Below, piece after piece: positions 1 to 6,814 of a DNA stretch of 7,355 nt (positions are counted from its first letter, which is position 1; every line of letters begins with the position of its first letter). This stretch comes from Anaerolineaceae bacterium. GTDB lineage: Bacteria; Chloroflexota; Anaerolineae; Anaerolineales; Anaerolineaceae. The notes below the pieces were generated by a model. The model worked only from the letters and a program-made list of their open reading frames with translations, was not told the DNA's origin and did not search any database. The position numbers were made by a program, and so were the translations under genes. The DNA lies in NCBI GenBank assembly GCA_028714615.1, contig JAQTMA010000079.1, positions 1-7,355 of the forward strand. Reading direction: 5' to 3'.

Positions 1-126
1 GCGGTCATACGCCAGGGTGTCCTGGAGGGTCTCAGCCTGTCCGAGCAACTTCAGGTAGACCCGATAGGGCAGAACCGCCCATTCGGGTTTTCCATTCCGT
101 TCAATCACCTGTATTTGTTCACTCAT
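1..126 (-). CDS. Putative antitoxin of a toxin-first type II TA pair (partial, C-terminus outside window)
   Basis: Only the first 42 codons are visible, from ATG at 126-124 to the left edge. The protein begins MSEQIQVIERNGKPEWAVLP and continues with a YRVYLKLLGQAE-type helix and ...TLAYDR. This N-terminus (I.VIE.NGKPEWAVLPY..YL.LL.QAE.L.D..AYD) matches my recollection of antitoxins paired with RelE/ParE toxins, many of which carry an XRE-type helix-turn-helix in the C-terminal half. That half is not in the window, so the DNA-binding domain is not seen. The start codon overlaps the toxin stop by one base (TGATG on the minus strand), indicating translational coupling. The expected role is to neutralise the upstream toxin and repress the shared promoter. 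A Phd/YefM-type antitoxin is the main alternative. Confidence 0.72.
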   Translation of the reverse strand, partial: MSEQIQVIERNGKPEWAVLPYRVYLKLLGQAETLQDTLAYDR

Positions 127-383
127 CAGTATACCTCACCACGCACATTTATGGCCAATACCAGGATGATCACCTGATCTTTTTGAATATCGTAAATGAC
201 CCGCCAATCCCCGACCCTCAGCCGATATCCATCCCGGTTTTTCAGCTTGGTGAGGTTCGGGTGAGAGGCAAAGGGATCTTCTGCTATCTGTTCCATTTTT
301 TGTCGGACAAGCCTGACCACATCTTTGGGCATCCTCCGCAGGGATTTGACCGCCGTTTTGCCGAAGACAATGGTGTAGCGCAC
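126..383 (-). CDS. RelE/ParE-family toxin
   Basis: This 85-residue protein has the size and layout of the RelE/ParE superfamily. An N-terminal strand (YTIVFGKTAVKSL) is followed by two helices with MPKDVVRLVRQKMEQIAEDP at residues 18-37. The signature strand block is K46-L-K...GYRLRVGDWRVIYDI (to residue 66), and the chain ends in a strand finishing RGEVY. RelE members cut mRNA in the ribosome, whereas ParE members poison gyrase. The YRLRVGDWRVIY block with a terminal R.EVY looks more RelE-like, but the usual His before the last Arg is replaced (AINVRGEVY), so the target is uncertain. The start is GTG at 383-381, the earliest possible because TAA lies in frame just upstream. There is no Shine-Dalgarno, and a strong promoter ends only seven bases upstream, so translation may be leaderless. 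The toxin precedes the antitoxin, the reverse of the classical relBE order. Confidence 0.88.
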   Translation of the reverse strand: MRYTIVFGKTAVKSLRRMPKDVVRLVRQKMEQIAEDPFASHPNLTKLKNRDGYRLRVGDWRVIYDIQKDQVIILVLAINVRGEVY

Positions 384-389
384 GGAATC

Positions 390-418
390 ATTTTAGCATA
401 AAGCTATTTTTTTGTCAA
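390..418 (-). promoter_or_regulatory. Sigma70 extended -10 promoter of the toxin-antitoxin operon
   Basis: On the minus strand TTGACA (418-413) is followed after exactly 17 bases by TAAAAT (395-390), with an upstream TGC forming an extended -10. Seven bases beyond the -10 is position 383, the G of the toxin GTG. The predicted +1 is therefore at or within a base or two of the start codon. The match to consensus is 6/6 and 5/6. Confidence 0.82.
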
Positions 419-433
419 TAATTATTTAGCTAA
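394..433. promoter_or_regulatory. Candidate operator: TAGC/GCTA half-sites in the TA promoter
   Basis: TAGC (394-397) and GCTA (403-406) form an inverted repeat with a 5-base spacer inside the toxin promoter. A second perfect palindrome, TTAGCTAA (426-433), lies just upstream of the -35. A further GCTA lies at 473-476, over the -10 of the opposite promoter. TA antitoxins usually bind such palindromes to autoregulate. The half-sites are short and the region is AT-rich, so chance is possible. Confidence 0.35.
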
Positions 434-451
434 TTTCACTTGGTTTTGGTA

Positions 452-480
452 TTGACTTTCTCCTGAAAATTTGCTAGTAT
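452..480 (+). promoter_or_regulatory. Sigma70 extended -10 promoter of the propeller/MoaD-like operon
   Basis: TTGACT (452-457), a 17-base spacer and TAGTAT (475-480) with TGC directly upstream form a good extended -10 promoter. Start is expected near 487, giving a leader of about 55 bases. The leader contains a small GGGG/CCCC stem (502-515) before the ribosome site. It is divergent from the TA promoter, with the two -35 boxes about 33 bases apart. Confidence 0.8.
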
Positions 481-541
481 AGAAACTGTGTTCTATTCAT
501 GGGGGTTCTTTCCCCGCCAGATCAACAATTAGGGGTGAAAT

Positions 542-1657
542 ATGAGCAGCGTAAGAATATTAGTTGGCACACGCAAAGGCGCATTTATTCTGTCTTCGGA
601 TGCAAAACGCGAACATTGGGACATTGCCGGTCCCCATTTTGCGGGCTGGGAAATCTACCACCTCAACGCATCGCCCGTTGACCCGAACCGGCTGTATGCC
701 TCCCAGTCGACGAGCTGGTTTGGGCAATTGATCCAACGTTCCAACGATGGCGGCCAGACCTGGGAGCCGGTGGGGAACCAGTTCGTCTACGACGGAACCC
801 CCGGCACGCACCAATGGTACGACGGCACCCAACACCCCTGGGAGTTCAAGCGCGTCTGGCGCTTGGAACCTTCCCTCACGGATCCCGATACCGTTTATGC
901 CGGAGTTGAAGACGCCGCCCTGTTCCGCACCAGCGACGGCGGACAGACCTGGCAAGAATTCCCCGGACTACGTGATGCCAAAGGAAATCTGTGGCAACCG
1001 GGTGCGGGGGGCATGTGCCTGCATACCATCCTGCTCGATCCGAGCAATCCCAACCGCATCTTCGTGGCCATCTCGGCTGCGGGCGCGTTTCGCACGGATG
1101 ACGGTGGGCAGACCTGGCAGCCGATCAACTGTGGGTTGAAGTCGCCATACGAACTGCCAGATGCCACCGCCGAAGTTGGCCACTGCGTCCATAACCTGGC
1201 CATGCATCCAACTCGCCCGGGCGTGCTCTTCATGCAGAAGCACTGGGACGTGATGCGCAGCGACGACGCCGGCGAGTTGTGGCAGGAAGTCAGCGGTAAC
1301 CTGCCGAGCGATTTCGGATTCCCCATTGCCGTGCATGCCCACGAGCCAAACACGGTCTACGTCATCCCGATCAAGAGCGATTCGGAACACTTTCCCCCCG
1401 AAGGGAAACTACGCGTATACCGCAGCCGCTCGGGTGGGAACGAGTGGGAAGCTTTGACCAGCGGCCTGCCGCAGAGCAACTGTTACGTCAACGTCCTCCG
1501 CAGCGCCCTGGCAATCGATATGCTGGATTCGTGCGGCATCTACTTTGGCACCACTGGCGGGCAAGTGTATGCTTCAGCCAACTCCGGGGATAGCTGGGCG
1601 CCCATCGTCCGCGACCTGCCTGCTGTACTGTCGGTAGAAGTGCAAACGCTGACATGA
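542..1657 (+). CDS. Cytoplasmic Asp-box (BNR-like) beta-propeller protein
   Basis: This 371-residue protein is built of repeated propeller blades. Asp-box motifs (S/T-x-D-x-G-x-x-W) are visible at residues 67-74 (SNDGGQTW), 130-137 (TSDGGQTW), 185-192 (TDDGGQTW), 240-247 (SDDAGELW), 295-302 (SRSGGNEW) and 345-352 (SANSGDSW). The first three are canonical and the last three degenerate. The spacing of about 50-65 residues fits a six- or seven-bladed fold related to sialidases and YCF48/VPS10-type propellers. Such proteins are often labelled exo-alpha-sialidase, but I see no FRIP motif and no obvious catalytic Arg triad, so glycosidase activity is not supported. There is no signal peptide or membrane segment; the chain starts [15 protein letters not shown], so it is probably cytoplasmic. 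An AGGGGTGA ribosome site (531-538) lies four bases before the ATG. The stop overlaps the next gene (ATGA), so the two are likely made together. The substrate or partner is unknown. Confidence 0.85.
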   Translation: MSSVRILVGTRKGAFILSSDAKREHWDIAGPHFAGWEIYHLNASPVDPNRLYASQSTSWFGQLIQRSNDGGQTWEPVGNQFVYDGTPGTHQWYDGTQHPWEFKRVWRLEPSLTDPDTVYAGVEDAALFRTSDGGQTWQEFPGLRDAKGNLWQPGAGGMCLHTILLDPSNPNRIFVAISAAGAFRTDDGGQTWQPINCGLKSPYELPDATAEVGHCVHNLAMHPTRPGVLFMQKHWDVMRSDDAGELWQEVSGNLPSDFGFPIAVHAHEPNTVYVIPIKSDSEHFPPEGKLRVYRSRSGGNEWEALTSGLPQSNCYVNVLRSALAIDMLDSCGIYFGTTGGQVYASANSGDSWAPIVRDLPAVLSVEVQTLT

Positions 1658-1950
1658 TCCGTGTGCTGCTCCCTACCCACCTGCGCCAGCTCGCCGGGGT
1701 CAACCGCGAGGTCGAGCTTACGGTGAATGCTCCGGTCACCCAGCGCTCCATCCTGGATGCCTTGGAGGCGGAATATCCCATGCTGCGGGGGACCATCCGG
1801 GATGCGGTCACCCAGCAGCGCCGGGAATATATCCGCTTCTTTGCCTGCGGGGATGATTTATCCCACGAACCTCCGGATGCACTCCTGCCGGAAAAAATCG
1901 CCGGCGGTGAAGAACGGTTTATGATCGTGGGGGCGATGGCTGGCGGCTGA
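1654..1950 (+). CDS. MoaD/ThiS-like beta-grasp protein with C-terminal Gly-Gly
   Basis: This 98-residue protein has the ubiquitin-like beta-grasp pattern of MoaD/ThiS sulfur carriers. The first strand [15 protein letters not shown] is followed by V-E-L-T-V, then a helix with S32[12 protein letters not shown], an R-R-E-Y-I-R-F-F strand, and the end [11 protein letters not shown]. The stop follows the two glycines directly, the hallmark needed for C-terminal adenylation and thiocarboxylate or isopeptide formation by an E1-like enzyme. At 98 residues it is somewhat longer than typical MoaD or ThiS (65-85). No MoaE, ThiF/MoeB, ThiG or cysteine synthase gene is in the window. It starts inside the propeller stop codon (ATGA) without a strong ribosome site, implying translational coupling. 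Its role is unknown: possibly a sulfur carrier, possibly a protein modifier. Family placement is firm, but the specific pathway is not. Confidence 0.85.
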   Translation: MIRVLLPTHLRQLAGVNREVELTVNAPVTQRSILDALEAEYPMLRGTIRDAVTQQRREYIRFFACGDDLSHEPPDALLPEKIAGGEERFMIVGAMAGG

Positions 1951-2001
1951 GGGCTGGTAGAATTCAGAACAGGACTATCGTCACTGAGTGCGGGTCGCCT
2001 T

Positions 2002-3528
2002 TCAAGACCAGCGCTCGAACTTCTGGCCGGTGGCCATTTCGACGCAGTGATAAGCGCCATCGTACAGACCGATGCTCTTGTTCTTCACAATACAATCGCA
2101 GAACAAGGTCAGCAAATCGGCCTGATCCGCAAATAAGTCGATAGCCTGGAGTGTCTCTGCGATCGATCGAGCCTCCACGGTGCCATCGCCCAGTTCTGCG
2201 CCGCGAATGGCGCCCCACATCTCGTGCCCGCCGACGCGTTGGTTGAATACTTTCGGTACCGGGTAGAAGGCCAGTTCACTGGGTTTCGTGATCATCACAT
2301 CCACCACGCGCATCAGGCAGTTGGTGGCGTAGATGCCGTGATAGGTGTTATCGAACAGAAAAACGTGCAGCCCCGTGGCAGGCTTGGTACGGATTTCCTC
2401 CACACAGGTCAGCGTATCCTCCCAGGTGAAATGACCTTGGATGAGCTCCTTATGCTCGGTCAATTGCTGCTGGAGCCATACCCCGTTTTCTTTATGGTCG
2501 CCCAGGTTGACAAACAAGGCGATTTTCTCATTCTGGATGAGAGGGACACAATGTTCAATGATAGCCTTGAACAAATCCCTTTGCGCGCCAGCCCCACCCA
2601 TGGTGAGCAGGAAGCGGCGGGGCTCCTTATCACTCATCCGGCGCAGCCGAGCGGCGCAGTCGGCCTCGATATTTTCCACGATTTCATGATCCACGTGGTG
2701 GCCGACGTATGAAAGAGCGCCAGGGGGAGTGGGATTCAAAATCTTGCGGTTCTCATCGAAACCGCGCATCGCCCGGAATCCGTAATATCCCGAAGGAGAT
2801 TGCACTCCATGCCTGGCGCCTTCGGTCAATTGGAATGCCATCGGCCAGTTGTCAAATACCATATCGACCACGTTGGTCATTCCACCTGCCACAGCTCCCA
2901 TGCAATTCCACATGTGCGAAGTGAGCATGGGCACATCGGATGGTAAAGATGCATACAGGTTGCGGAAAAGCTCACTCATTTTATAGTCTTTCACCTCGGT
3001 TTTTAAGAATCTCCAGGGCCAGGCGACGATCCAATTATTAAACAGGGTGTTCAAGCCTGGCAGGGAGGGTTCTCCCGTGGTCAATGATTCCCACACGTAT
3101 TTATTAAACAAAGGGAAGTCCTGAGATATTCGCGAAAACCTGCTATAGTGGGTATTGCACCACTGGATGACGTCTGTCGTTATTCCAGGAATGGCCAATA
3201 GATCCAACCAGTAAGGTGTAAAACCCATCGCCCTGGCAGCGGATGCGCCGGCCATCGCAATGCGGTAATGCCCGTAGCCCATGCGGATGGTGCTGATGAT
3301 TACTGCATTCTTCGCATTGAACGGCTGGCCGCTGTCACCGCGTATGATATCCTTCAAGCCAAACACATCGCCAAGGTAGGGATTATCGCGTACGCTGAGC
3401 GTATACCTTTCTTCAGGATCGTAATGAAACTTGCGGGCCAGGAACGATTGCCAGCGATCAGCCGCCCGCGATTGACTTTTTGTAATGGGGTTCCCGTATA
3501 CGTGATACTTTTCAGCGATCAATTTCAT
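2002..3528 (-). CDS. Putative GT-B-fold glycosyltransferase-like protein, last gene of sugar ABC operon
   Basis: This is a soluble protein of 508 residues with features of GT-B enzymes of the MurG/MGDG-synthase (GT28) type. An N-terminal VIISTIRMGYGHYRIAMAG block (residues 76-94) resembles the G-x-G-H loop that holds the acceptor in diacylglycerol glycosyltransferases. After a linker come a C-domain strand and loop RRFLLTMGGAGAQ (304-316) and a late VVDVMITKPSELAFYPVPK block (408-426), which resembles the nucleotide-sugar site TKPG.L..EA of GT28. The usual second Gly of TKPGG is Ser-Glu here, so a different donor, or loss of activity, is possible. No signal peptide or membrane helix is seen. 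An upstream GTG at 3555 would add nine residues, but ATG at 3528 has an AAGGAGAA site nine bases away and is preferred. The gene follows the MalG-type permease by 27 bases, suggesting that the imported sugar is used in transfer or modification. I do not know a characterised member. Confidence 0.62.
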   Translation of the reverse strand: MKLIAEKYHVYGNPITKSQSRAADRWQSFLARKFHYDPEERYTLSVRDNPYLGDVFGLKDIIRGDSGQPFNAKNAVIISTIRMGYGHYRIAMAGASAARAMGFTPYWLDLLAIPGITTDVIQWCNTHYSRFSRISQDFPLFNKYVWESLTTGEPSLPGLNTLFNNWIVAWPWRFLKTEVKDYKMSELFRNLYASLPSDVPMLTSHMWNCMGAVAGGMTNVVDMVFDNWPMAFQLTEGARHGVQSPSGYYGFRAMRGFDENRKILNPTPPGALSYVGHHVDHEIVENIEADCAARLRRMSDKEPRRFLLTMGGAGAQRDLFKAIIEHCVPLIQNEKIALFVNLGDHKENGVWLQQQLTEHKELIQGHFTWEDTLTCVEEIRTKPATGLHVFLFDNTYHGIYATNCLMRVVDVMITKPSELAFYPVPKVFNQRVGGHEMWGAIRGAELGDGTVEARSIAETLQAIDLFADQADLLTLFCDCIVKNKSIGLYDGAYHCVEMATGQKFERWS

Positions 3529-3537
3529 AGGGATGAG

Positions 3538-3545
3538 TTCTCCTT
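3538..3545 (-). promoter_or_regulatory. Ribosome binding site that sets the GT-like start at 3528
   Basis: AAGGAGAA on the minus strand lies between the possible GTG (3555) and the ATG (3528), nine bases before the ATG. It cannot serve the GTG, which has only a weak GAAGAAC upstream. This favours the shorter 508-residue protein. Confidence 0.75.
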
Positions 3546-3555
3546 GGCGGGCCAC

Positions 3556-4395
3556 TTAGTTCTTCATGCCAGTGGTCGCAATCCCTTCCACGAAATACCT
3601 CTGGGCCAGTAAAAATACGATGACTGTCGGCAGGATGACCAACGTGGCGCCTGCCAATACCAGAGGAGGAGAGGCATGGTAACCACCTTGAATAACCGCT
3701 AATCCCTGGGTGACCACATAGTTGGCCTTGCTTTGAATGGCCACCAGCGGCCAGATGAAGGAGTTCCAGGCATATAAGAATGAAATGGTAAACTGCGTAG
3801 CAATAGCCGGACCCGCCAAAGGCACGAAGACACGCCAAAGGATGGTAAAGCGGTTGGCGCCGTCCAGATAAGCCGCTTCCTCTAATTCGATGGGAAATCC
3901 CTTGAAGAATTGGCGCATCAAGAAGGTGCCGGCAGCAGTGAATAGCCAGGGAACGATCAACGCCTGAAGTTTATCCACCCAGCCGAAAGTCAGCATCAAC
4001 TTGTAGATGGGGATCATGATGACGGTGAAGGGGATCATGATCGTACCGAGGTACAGGCGGAAAATCAGGTCCCGCCCCGGGAAGCGGATGCGGGCAAAAG
4101 CATATCCTCCCAGGAGGGAGGTGACGATTTGTCCCACGGTAACCCCCAGGGTGACAATGGCCGTGTTGATCATGTAATGGCCCATATTCACAGTACCGAG
4201 CACGGTGGCATAGTTCTCAAACCTCAAGCGGGCGCCGAACAGGCTTAGGAGGTTAGCAAATACTTCCGGGCTATCTTTGAGAGAGGTAGCAACCATAAAG
4301 ATGAAGGGATAGACAAACACCAATCCCACAAATGTCAAGAAAAAGTAGAAGAGGATTTTCTCAACGATTCGACCGCGTGTGATGGATGTGAACAT
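3556..4395 (-). CDS. Sugar ABC transporter permease, MalG-type (CUT1)
   Basis: This 279-residue inner-membrane protein has six predicted hydrophobic segments, at about residues 12-36, 76-98, 112-133, 145-160, 198-219 and 246-265. The cytoplasmic EAA loop is clear: EEAAYLDGANRF...LWRVFVPLAGP (residues 172-196), the contact site for the ATPase subunit. The chain ends RYFVEGIATTGMKN, typical of MalG/UgpE-like permeases. The reading frame is open further upstream to 4689, but that part overlaps the other permease in another frame. ATG at 4395 is the right start: it has GAGGAG (4404-4409) eight bases away and lies five bases after the upstream stop. It pairs with the MalF-type subunit to form the channel. 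The substrate cannot be read from the permease. Confidence 0.94.
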   Translation of the reverse strand: MFTSITRGRIVEKILFYFFLTFVGLVFVYPFIFMVATSLKDSPEVFANLLSLFGARLRFENYATVLGTVNMGHYMINTAIVTLGVTVGQIVTSLLGGYAFARIRFPGRDLIFRLYLGTIMIPFTVIMIPIYKLMLTFGWVDKLQALIVPWLFTAAGTFLMRQFFKGFPIELEEAAYLDGANRFTILWRVFVPLAGPAIATQFTISFLYAWNSFIWPLVAIQSKANYVVTQGLAVIQGGYHASPPLVLAGATLVILPTVIVFLLAQRYFVEGIATTGMKN

Positions 4396-4400
4396 CGTGG

Positions 4401-5414
4401 CTACTCCTCGTAAACCCAGCGGTTGGATGCACGGAATTGGATCGTCGTAATAACAAAAATCAGGGCGAACATGATCCAGGCCAACGCGGCCCCATACCCC
4501 ATTTGAAACCGTTGAAATCCTTTCTGATAGAGATAATAGACGATCGTCAAGGTGGAATTGGCCGGTCCCCCTTGAGTCATGATGTAAGGTTCGGCAAAGA
4601 TTTGCAAAGCGCTGATCGTGTTGGTAACCAACAAAAAAAAGATAGTAGGCGTCATGAGCGGCACAGTGATGCGGGAGAGCGTAGACCACCGCCCGGCTCC
4701 ATCCACGGTTGCCGCTTCATACAGGTGGGCTGGGATGCTCTGCAAGGCCGCCAGAAAGACGACCATGTCGTAGCCCACAGTTGCCCAGGAGGTCATGATA
4801 ATGAGGGAGAAGAGAGCCCAATCGGGAGATACCAACCACCCAATGACGGGATCCACCAGAGGACGACCCAGGGGGATGAAAAGGAGCTGGTTTAATCCCT
4901 GGATGGTACCTGAAATCACCGTATTCAACACCCCCGATTCCCTTTGGAAAATCCAGAACCAGACCAGGGCGCTTCCGACAATGGAGGCAACCACCGGAAT
5001 ATAAATCAGGGCGCGATAAATGGTCATACCCCGCAGGCGCGAATTGAGCATCCAAGCCAGGATAAATGCGGGGAGGAGCGAGAAGGCCAGTACTCCGAGT
5101 GCATAAATGATGGTGTTGCCCAGAGCCACCCAAAAGGTCGGATCATTGGGAACCAACCAGGCTTTCAAGGCAACCAACCAGGTTCCCCCTTGCTGCAAAA
5201 CTGCCTGGTAAGCGGCTGCGTCAAAGGTAAAACCCAAGACTTTGCCGTAATTGGTGATACCGATGAAATTGGGTTTGGTAAACAGGTTGTAATCCGTGAA
5301 GGAATAGTAGAATGAAACGGCCAATGGGATGGCCATGAAGATGAGAAAGCCAACCAGGTTGGGAAGGAGAAAAAGATACCCCTCAATTGCCTCACGGGTG
5401 CGGTTTTTGGACAT
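4401..5414 (-). CDS. Sugar ABC transporter permease, MalF/UgpA-type (CUT1)
   Basis: This 337-residue inner-membrane protein starts with a short basic tail (MSKNRTREAIEG) and a first helix at about residues 13-38. An extracytoplasmic loop of about 55 residues carries N.FIGITNYGKVL. Further helices lie near 97-123, 136-157, 200-222, 254-275 and 308-326. The EAA loop YEAATVDGAGRW...RITVPLMTP (232-256) has the conserved Asp-Gly-Ala and Pro residues. EPYIMTQGGPANST (275-288) is the usual CUT1 block before the last helices. The start ATG has an AAGGA site about seven bases upstream. The gene lies 74 bases after the binding-protein gene, across a terminator-like hairpin. It forms the heterodimeric channel with the next permease. 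Confidence 0.95.
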   Translation of the reverse strand: MSKNRTREAIEGYLFLLPNLVGFLIFMAIPLAVSFYYSFTDYNLFTKPNFIGITNYGKVLGFTFDAAAYQAVLQQGGTWLVALKAWLVPNDPTFWVALGNTIIYALGVLAFSLLPAFILAWMLNSRLRGMTIYRALIYIPVVASIVGSALVWFWIFQRESGVLNTVISGTIQGLNQLLFIPLGRPLVDPVIGWLVSPDWALFSLIIMTSWATVGYDMVVFLAALQSIPAHLYEAATVDGAGRWSTLSRITVPLMTPTIFFLLVTNTISALQIFAEPYIMTQGGPANSTLTIVYYLYQKGFQRFQMGYGAALAWIMFALIFVITTIQFRASNRWVYEE

Positions 5415-5437
5415 GGCGCGGTCCTTTATCGGCCTGC

Positions 5438-5474
5438 AAAAAGCCCCATTCCCAGAGAGGTGGGAATGGGGCTT
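5438..5474 (-). terminator. Terminator-like hairpin between binding-protein and permease genes
   Basis: The arms 5441-5453 and 5462-5474 (AAGCCCCATTCCC / GGGAATGGGGCTT) pair perfectly over 13 bp. One more A-T pair (5454/5461) leaves a 6-base loop. Read on the minus strand, the stem is followed by a short T tract (TTTTT including the end of the stem, 5442-5438), then GCAGG. It sits in the operon, 14 bases after the binding-protein stop. Partial termination, or a 3' barrier to exonucleases, would give more binding protein than permease, as known for malE/malF-type operons. Confidence 0.8.
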
Positions 5475-5488
5475 GAACCCAGCAAGAA

Positions 5489-6811
5489 TTATTTCTTGAA
5501 CAACGGATTGGAGCCGTCGCAGGCCGCTTTGACAGCTTCTTCGACTGTGGCCTTGCCGGCAAAGATCTTATCGATGTTGGGTTGGTATTGTCCGTTAACG
5601 ATATCACCCCAGTTGCCGGTGAAGAGCGGGATTTCTGCCTGGGCGTACGCTGCGCCGGCGATGAACGGCTGGTTGTCATCCGGGGGTTTGGAATTCAAAA
5701 AGGCATCCACCGCGGTTTGGGCTTTGTTGGAGGGGATATTGGTACCCAATGCAGCCACTTTGGCCTGTACCTCAGGGCTGGTGAGCGCTTTGACGACTTC
5801 CCAAGCCTTGTCAGGATTCTTAGCCTTGGCGCTGATCACATAAGGTCCCCAGAATAGCCAGGTCGATTTTTTGGCGCCTTCGGGCATTTCAACGACAGCC
5901 CACTTGAATTTGTCATTCTGGCGATCGCTAGGGGTCATCCAACGCCCGTTGGGATACATACCAATCGAGCCGGAATGCCATTCGGTCTCACCGACACTAT
6001 CTACATTGGTGGGCGGCGGGGCGACCTTATCCTTCACAAACAAATCTTGCATGAATTGCAGTCCCTTGATCGAGCCGGGGTCGGTTAACCCACAGGCAGT
6101 GCGATCAGCATTGAACAGGCTGCCCCCGCCGGCGTTGACGAAGTAACCCCATAGGCCCCACCAGTTCCCCAGGCTGAATCCATAGATTTTATCCGCCGGG
6201 TGAGTGAGTTCTTTAGCCACGCGCTCGAAGCTTTCCCAATTCCACTTACCCTCGGAAGCGAGTTTAGCCGGGTCATCCACGTTGTATTTCGCAAACAGGT
6301 CCTTGTTGTAATACATGACCAGGGTTGAGATGTCGCGAGGTAAACCCCATAAATGGCCACCGTTCTGCAGCTCTTTCATGGGGGCATCGTAGTAATCGCC
6401 GATCTTAAAGCCGGCATCCTTGTCCGCCAGGGGTTTCAAGTCCAGGATGACCCCCAGTTGGGCATAATCGGCCGTGGAGGCGCCGGGGATCCACACTACG
6501 TCGGGAGCATTCCCGGCCGAGAATTCAGCTTTGAGCTTGTCCTCGTAGCCGGAGACAGGAGCGGGGTCGTATTGTAGTTTGATACCCTTAGCAGCGAGCT
6601 GGGCGCTAAGGTCATCACTAATTTTCTGATAGACATCTTGCTCGGCCTGGTTATCCGGGCGGGTGCGCCAGCGAATCGTCACCATCTCTTGCGCCGCAGG
6701 GGGGTTGGTAGCGGCAGTCTGCGCCGGCGCCGTTGTGGCGGGCGTGGCGCATGCACTGAGCAGCATCATCCCGATTAATACAATCGAACAAACGAACCAC
6801 CACTTTTTCAT
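5489..6811 (-). CDS. Extracellular sugar-binding lipoprotein (family 1 SBP) of ABC transporter
   Basis: This 440-residue exported lipoprotein has MKKWW, a hydrophobic core and lipobox LLSAC with Cys21 as the acylated residue. A flexible Ala/Thr/Pro/Gln-rich tether follows (about residues 22-41), then an SBP_bac_1-type bilobal domain. Recognisable pieces are VTIRWRTRPDNQAEQD (strand 1), EDKLKAEFSAGNAPDVVWIP (90-109), LWGLPRDISTLVMYYNKDLF (154-173), the aromatic patch NWWGLWGYFVNAGGG (216-230), and KNPDKAWEVVKALTSPEVQA (331-350). Trp and Tyr residues would stack on sugar rings. The frame is open to an ATG at 6850, but GGAGG (6818-6822) six bases before ATG 6811 fixes the start, and the signal peptide begins there. 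Two Cys (240 and 431) could form a disulfide. It delivers ligand to the two permeases downstream. The sugar is not identifiable from sequence. Confidence 0.95.
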   Translation of the reverse strand: MKKWWFVCSIVLIGMMLLSACATPATTAPAQTAATNPPAAQEMVTIRWRTRPDNQAEQDVYQKISDDLSAQLAAKGIKLQYDPAPVSGYEDKLKAEFSAGNAPDVVWIPGASTADYAQLGVILDLKPLADKDAGFKIGDYYDAPMKELQNGGHLWGLPRDISTLVMYYNKDLFAKYNVDDPAKLASEGKWNWESFERVAKELTHPADKIYGFSLGNWWGLWGYFVNAGGGSLFNADRTACGLTDPGSIKGLQFMQDLFVKDKVAPPPTNVDSVGETEWHSGSIGMYPNGRWMTPSDRQNDKFKWAVVEMPEGAKKSTWLFWGPYVISAKAKNPDKAWEVVKALTSPEVQAKVAALGTNIPSNKAQTAVDAFLNSKPPDDNQPFIAGAAYAQAEIPLFTGNWGDIVNGQYQPNIDKIFAGKATVEEAVKAACDGSNPLFKK

Positions 6812-6814
6812 GAT

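Noticed and set aside
499..681. 60-codon plus-strand ORF starting in the leader of the propeller gene
   Set aside because: It is mostly out-of-frame overlap with the clear propeller gene, lacks a ribosome site, and shows no recognisable domain.
542..1657. Annotation of the propeller as a true sialidase
   Set aside because: Asp boxes alone define the fold, not the activity; no FRIP motif, secretion signal or catalytic set is visible.
4396..4689. Upstream extension of the MalG-type permease frame to ATG 4689
   Set aside because: It overlaps the other permease in a different frame, reads as non-membrane low-quality sequence, and ATG 4395 has its own ribosome site and the normal family N-terminus.
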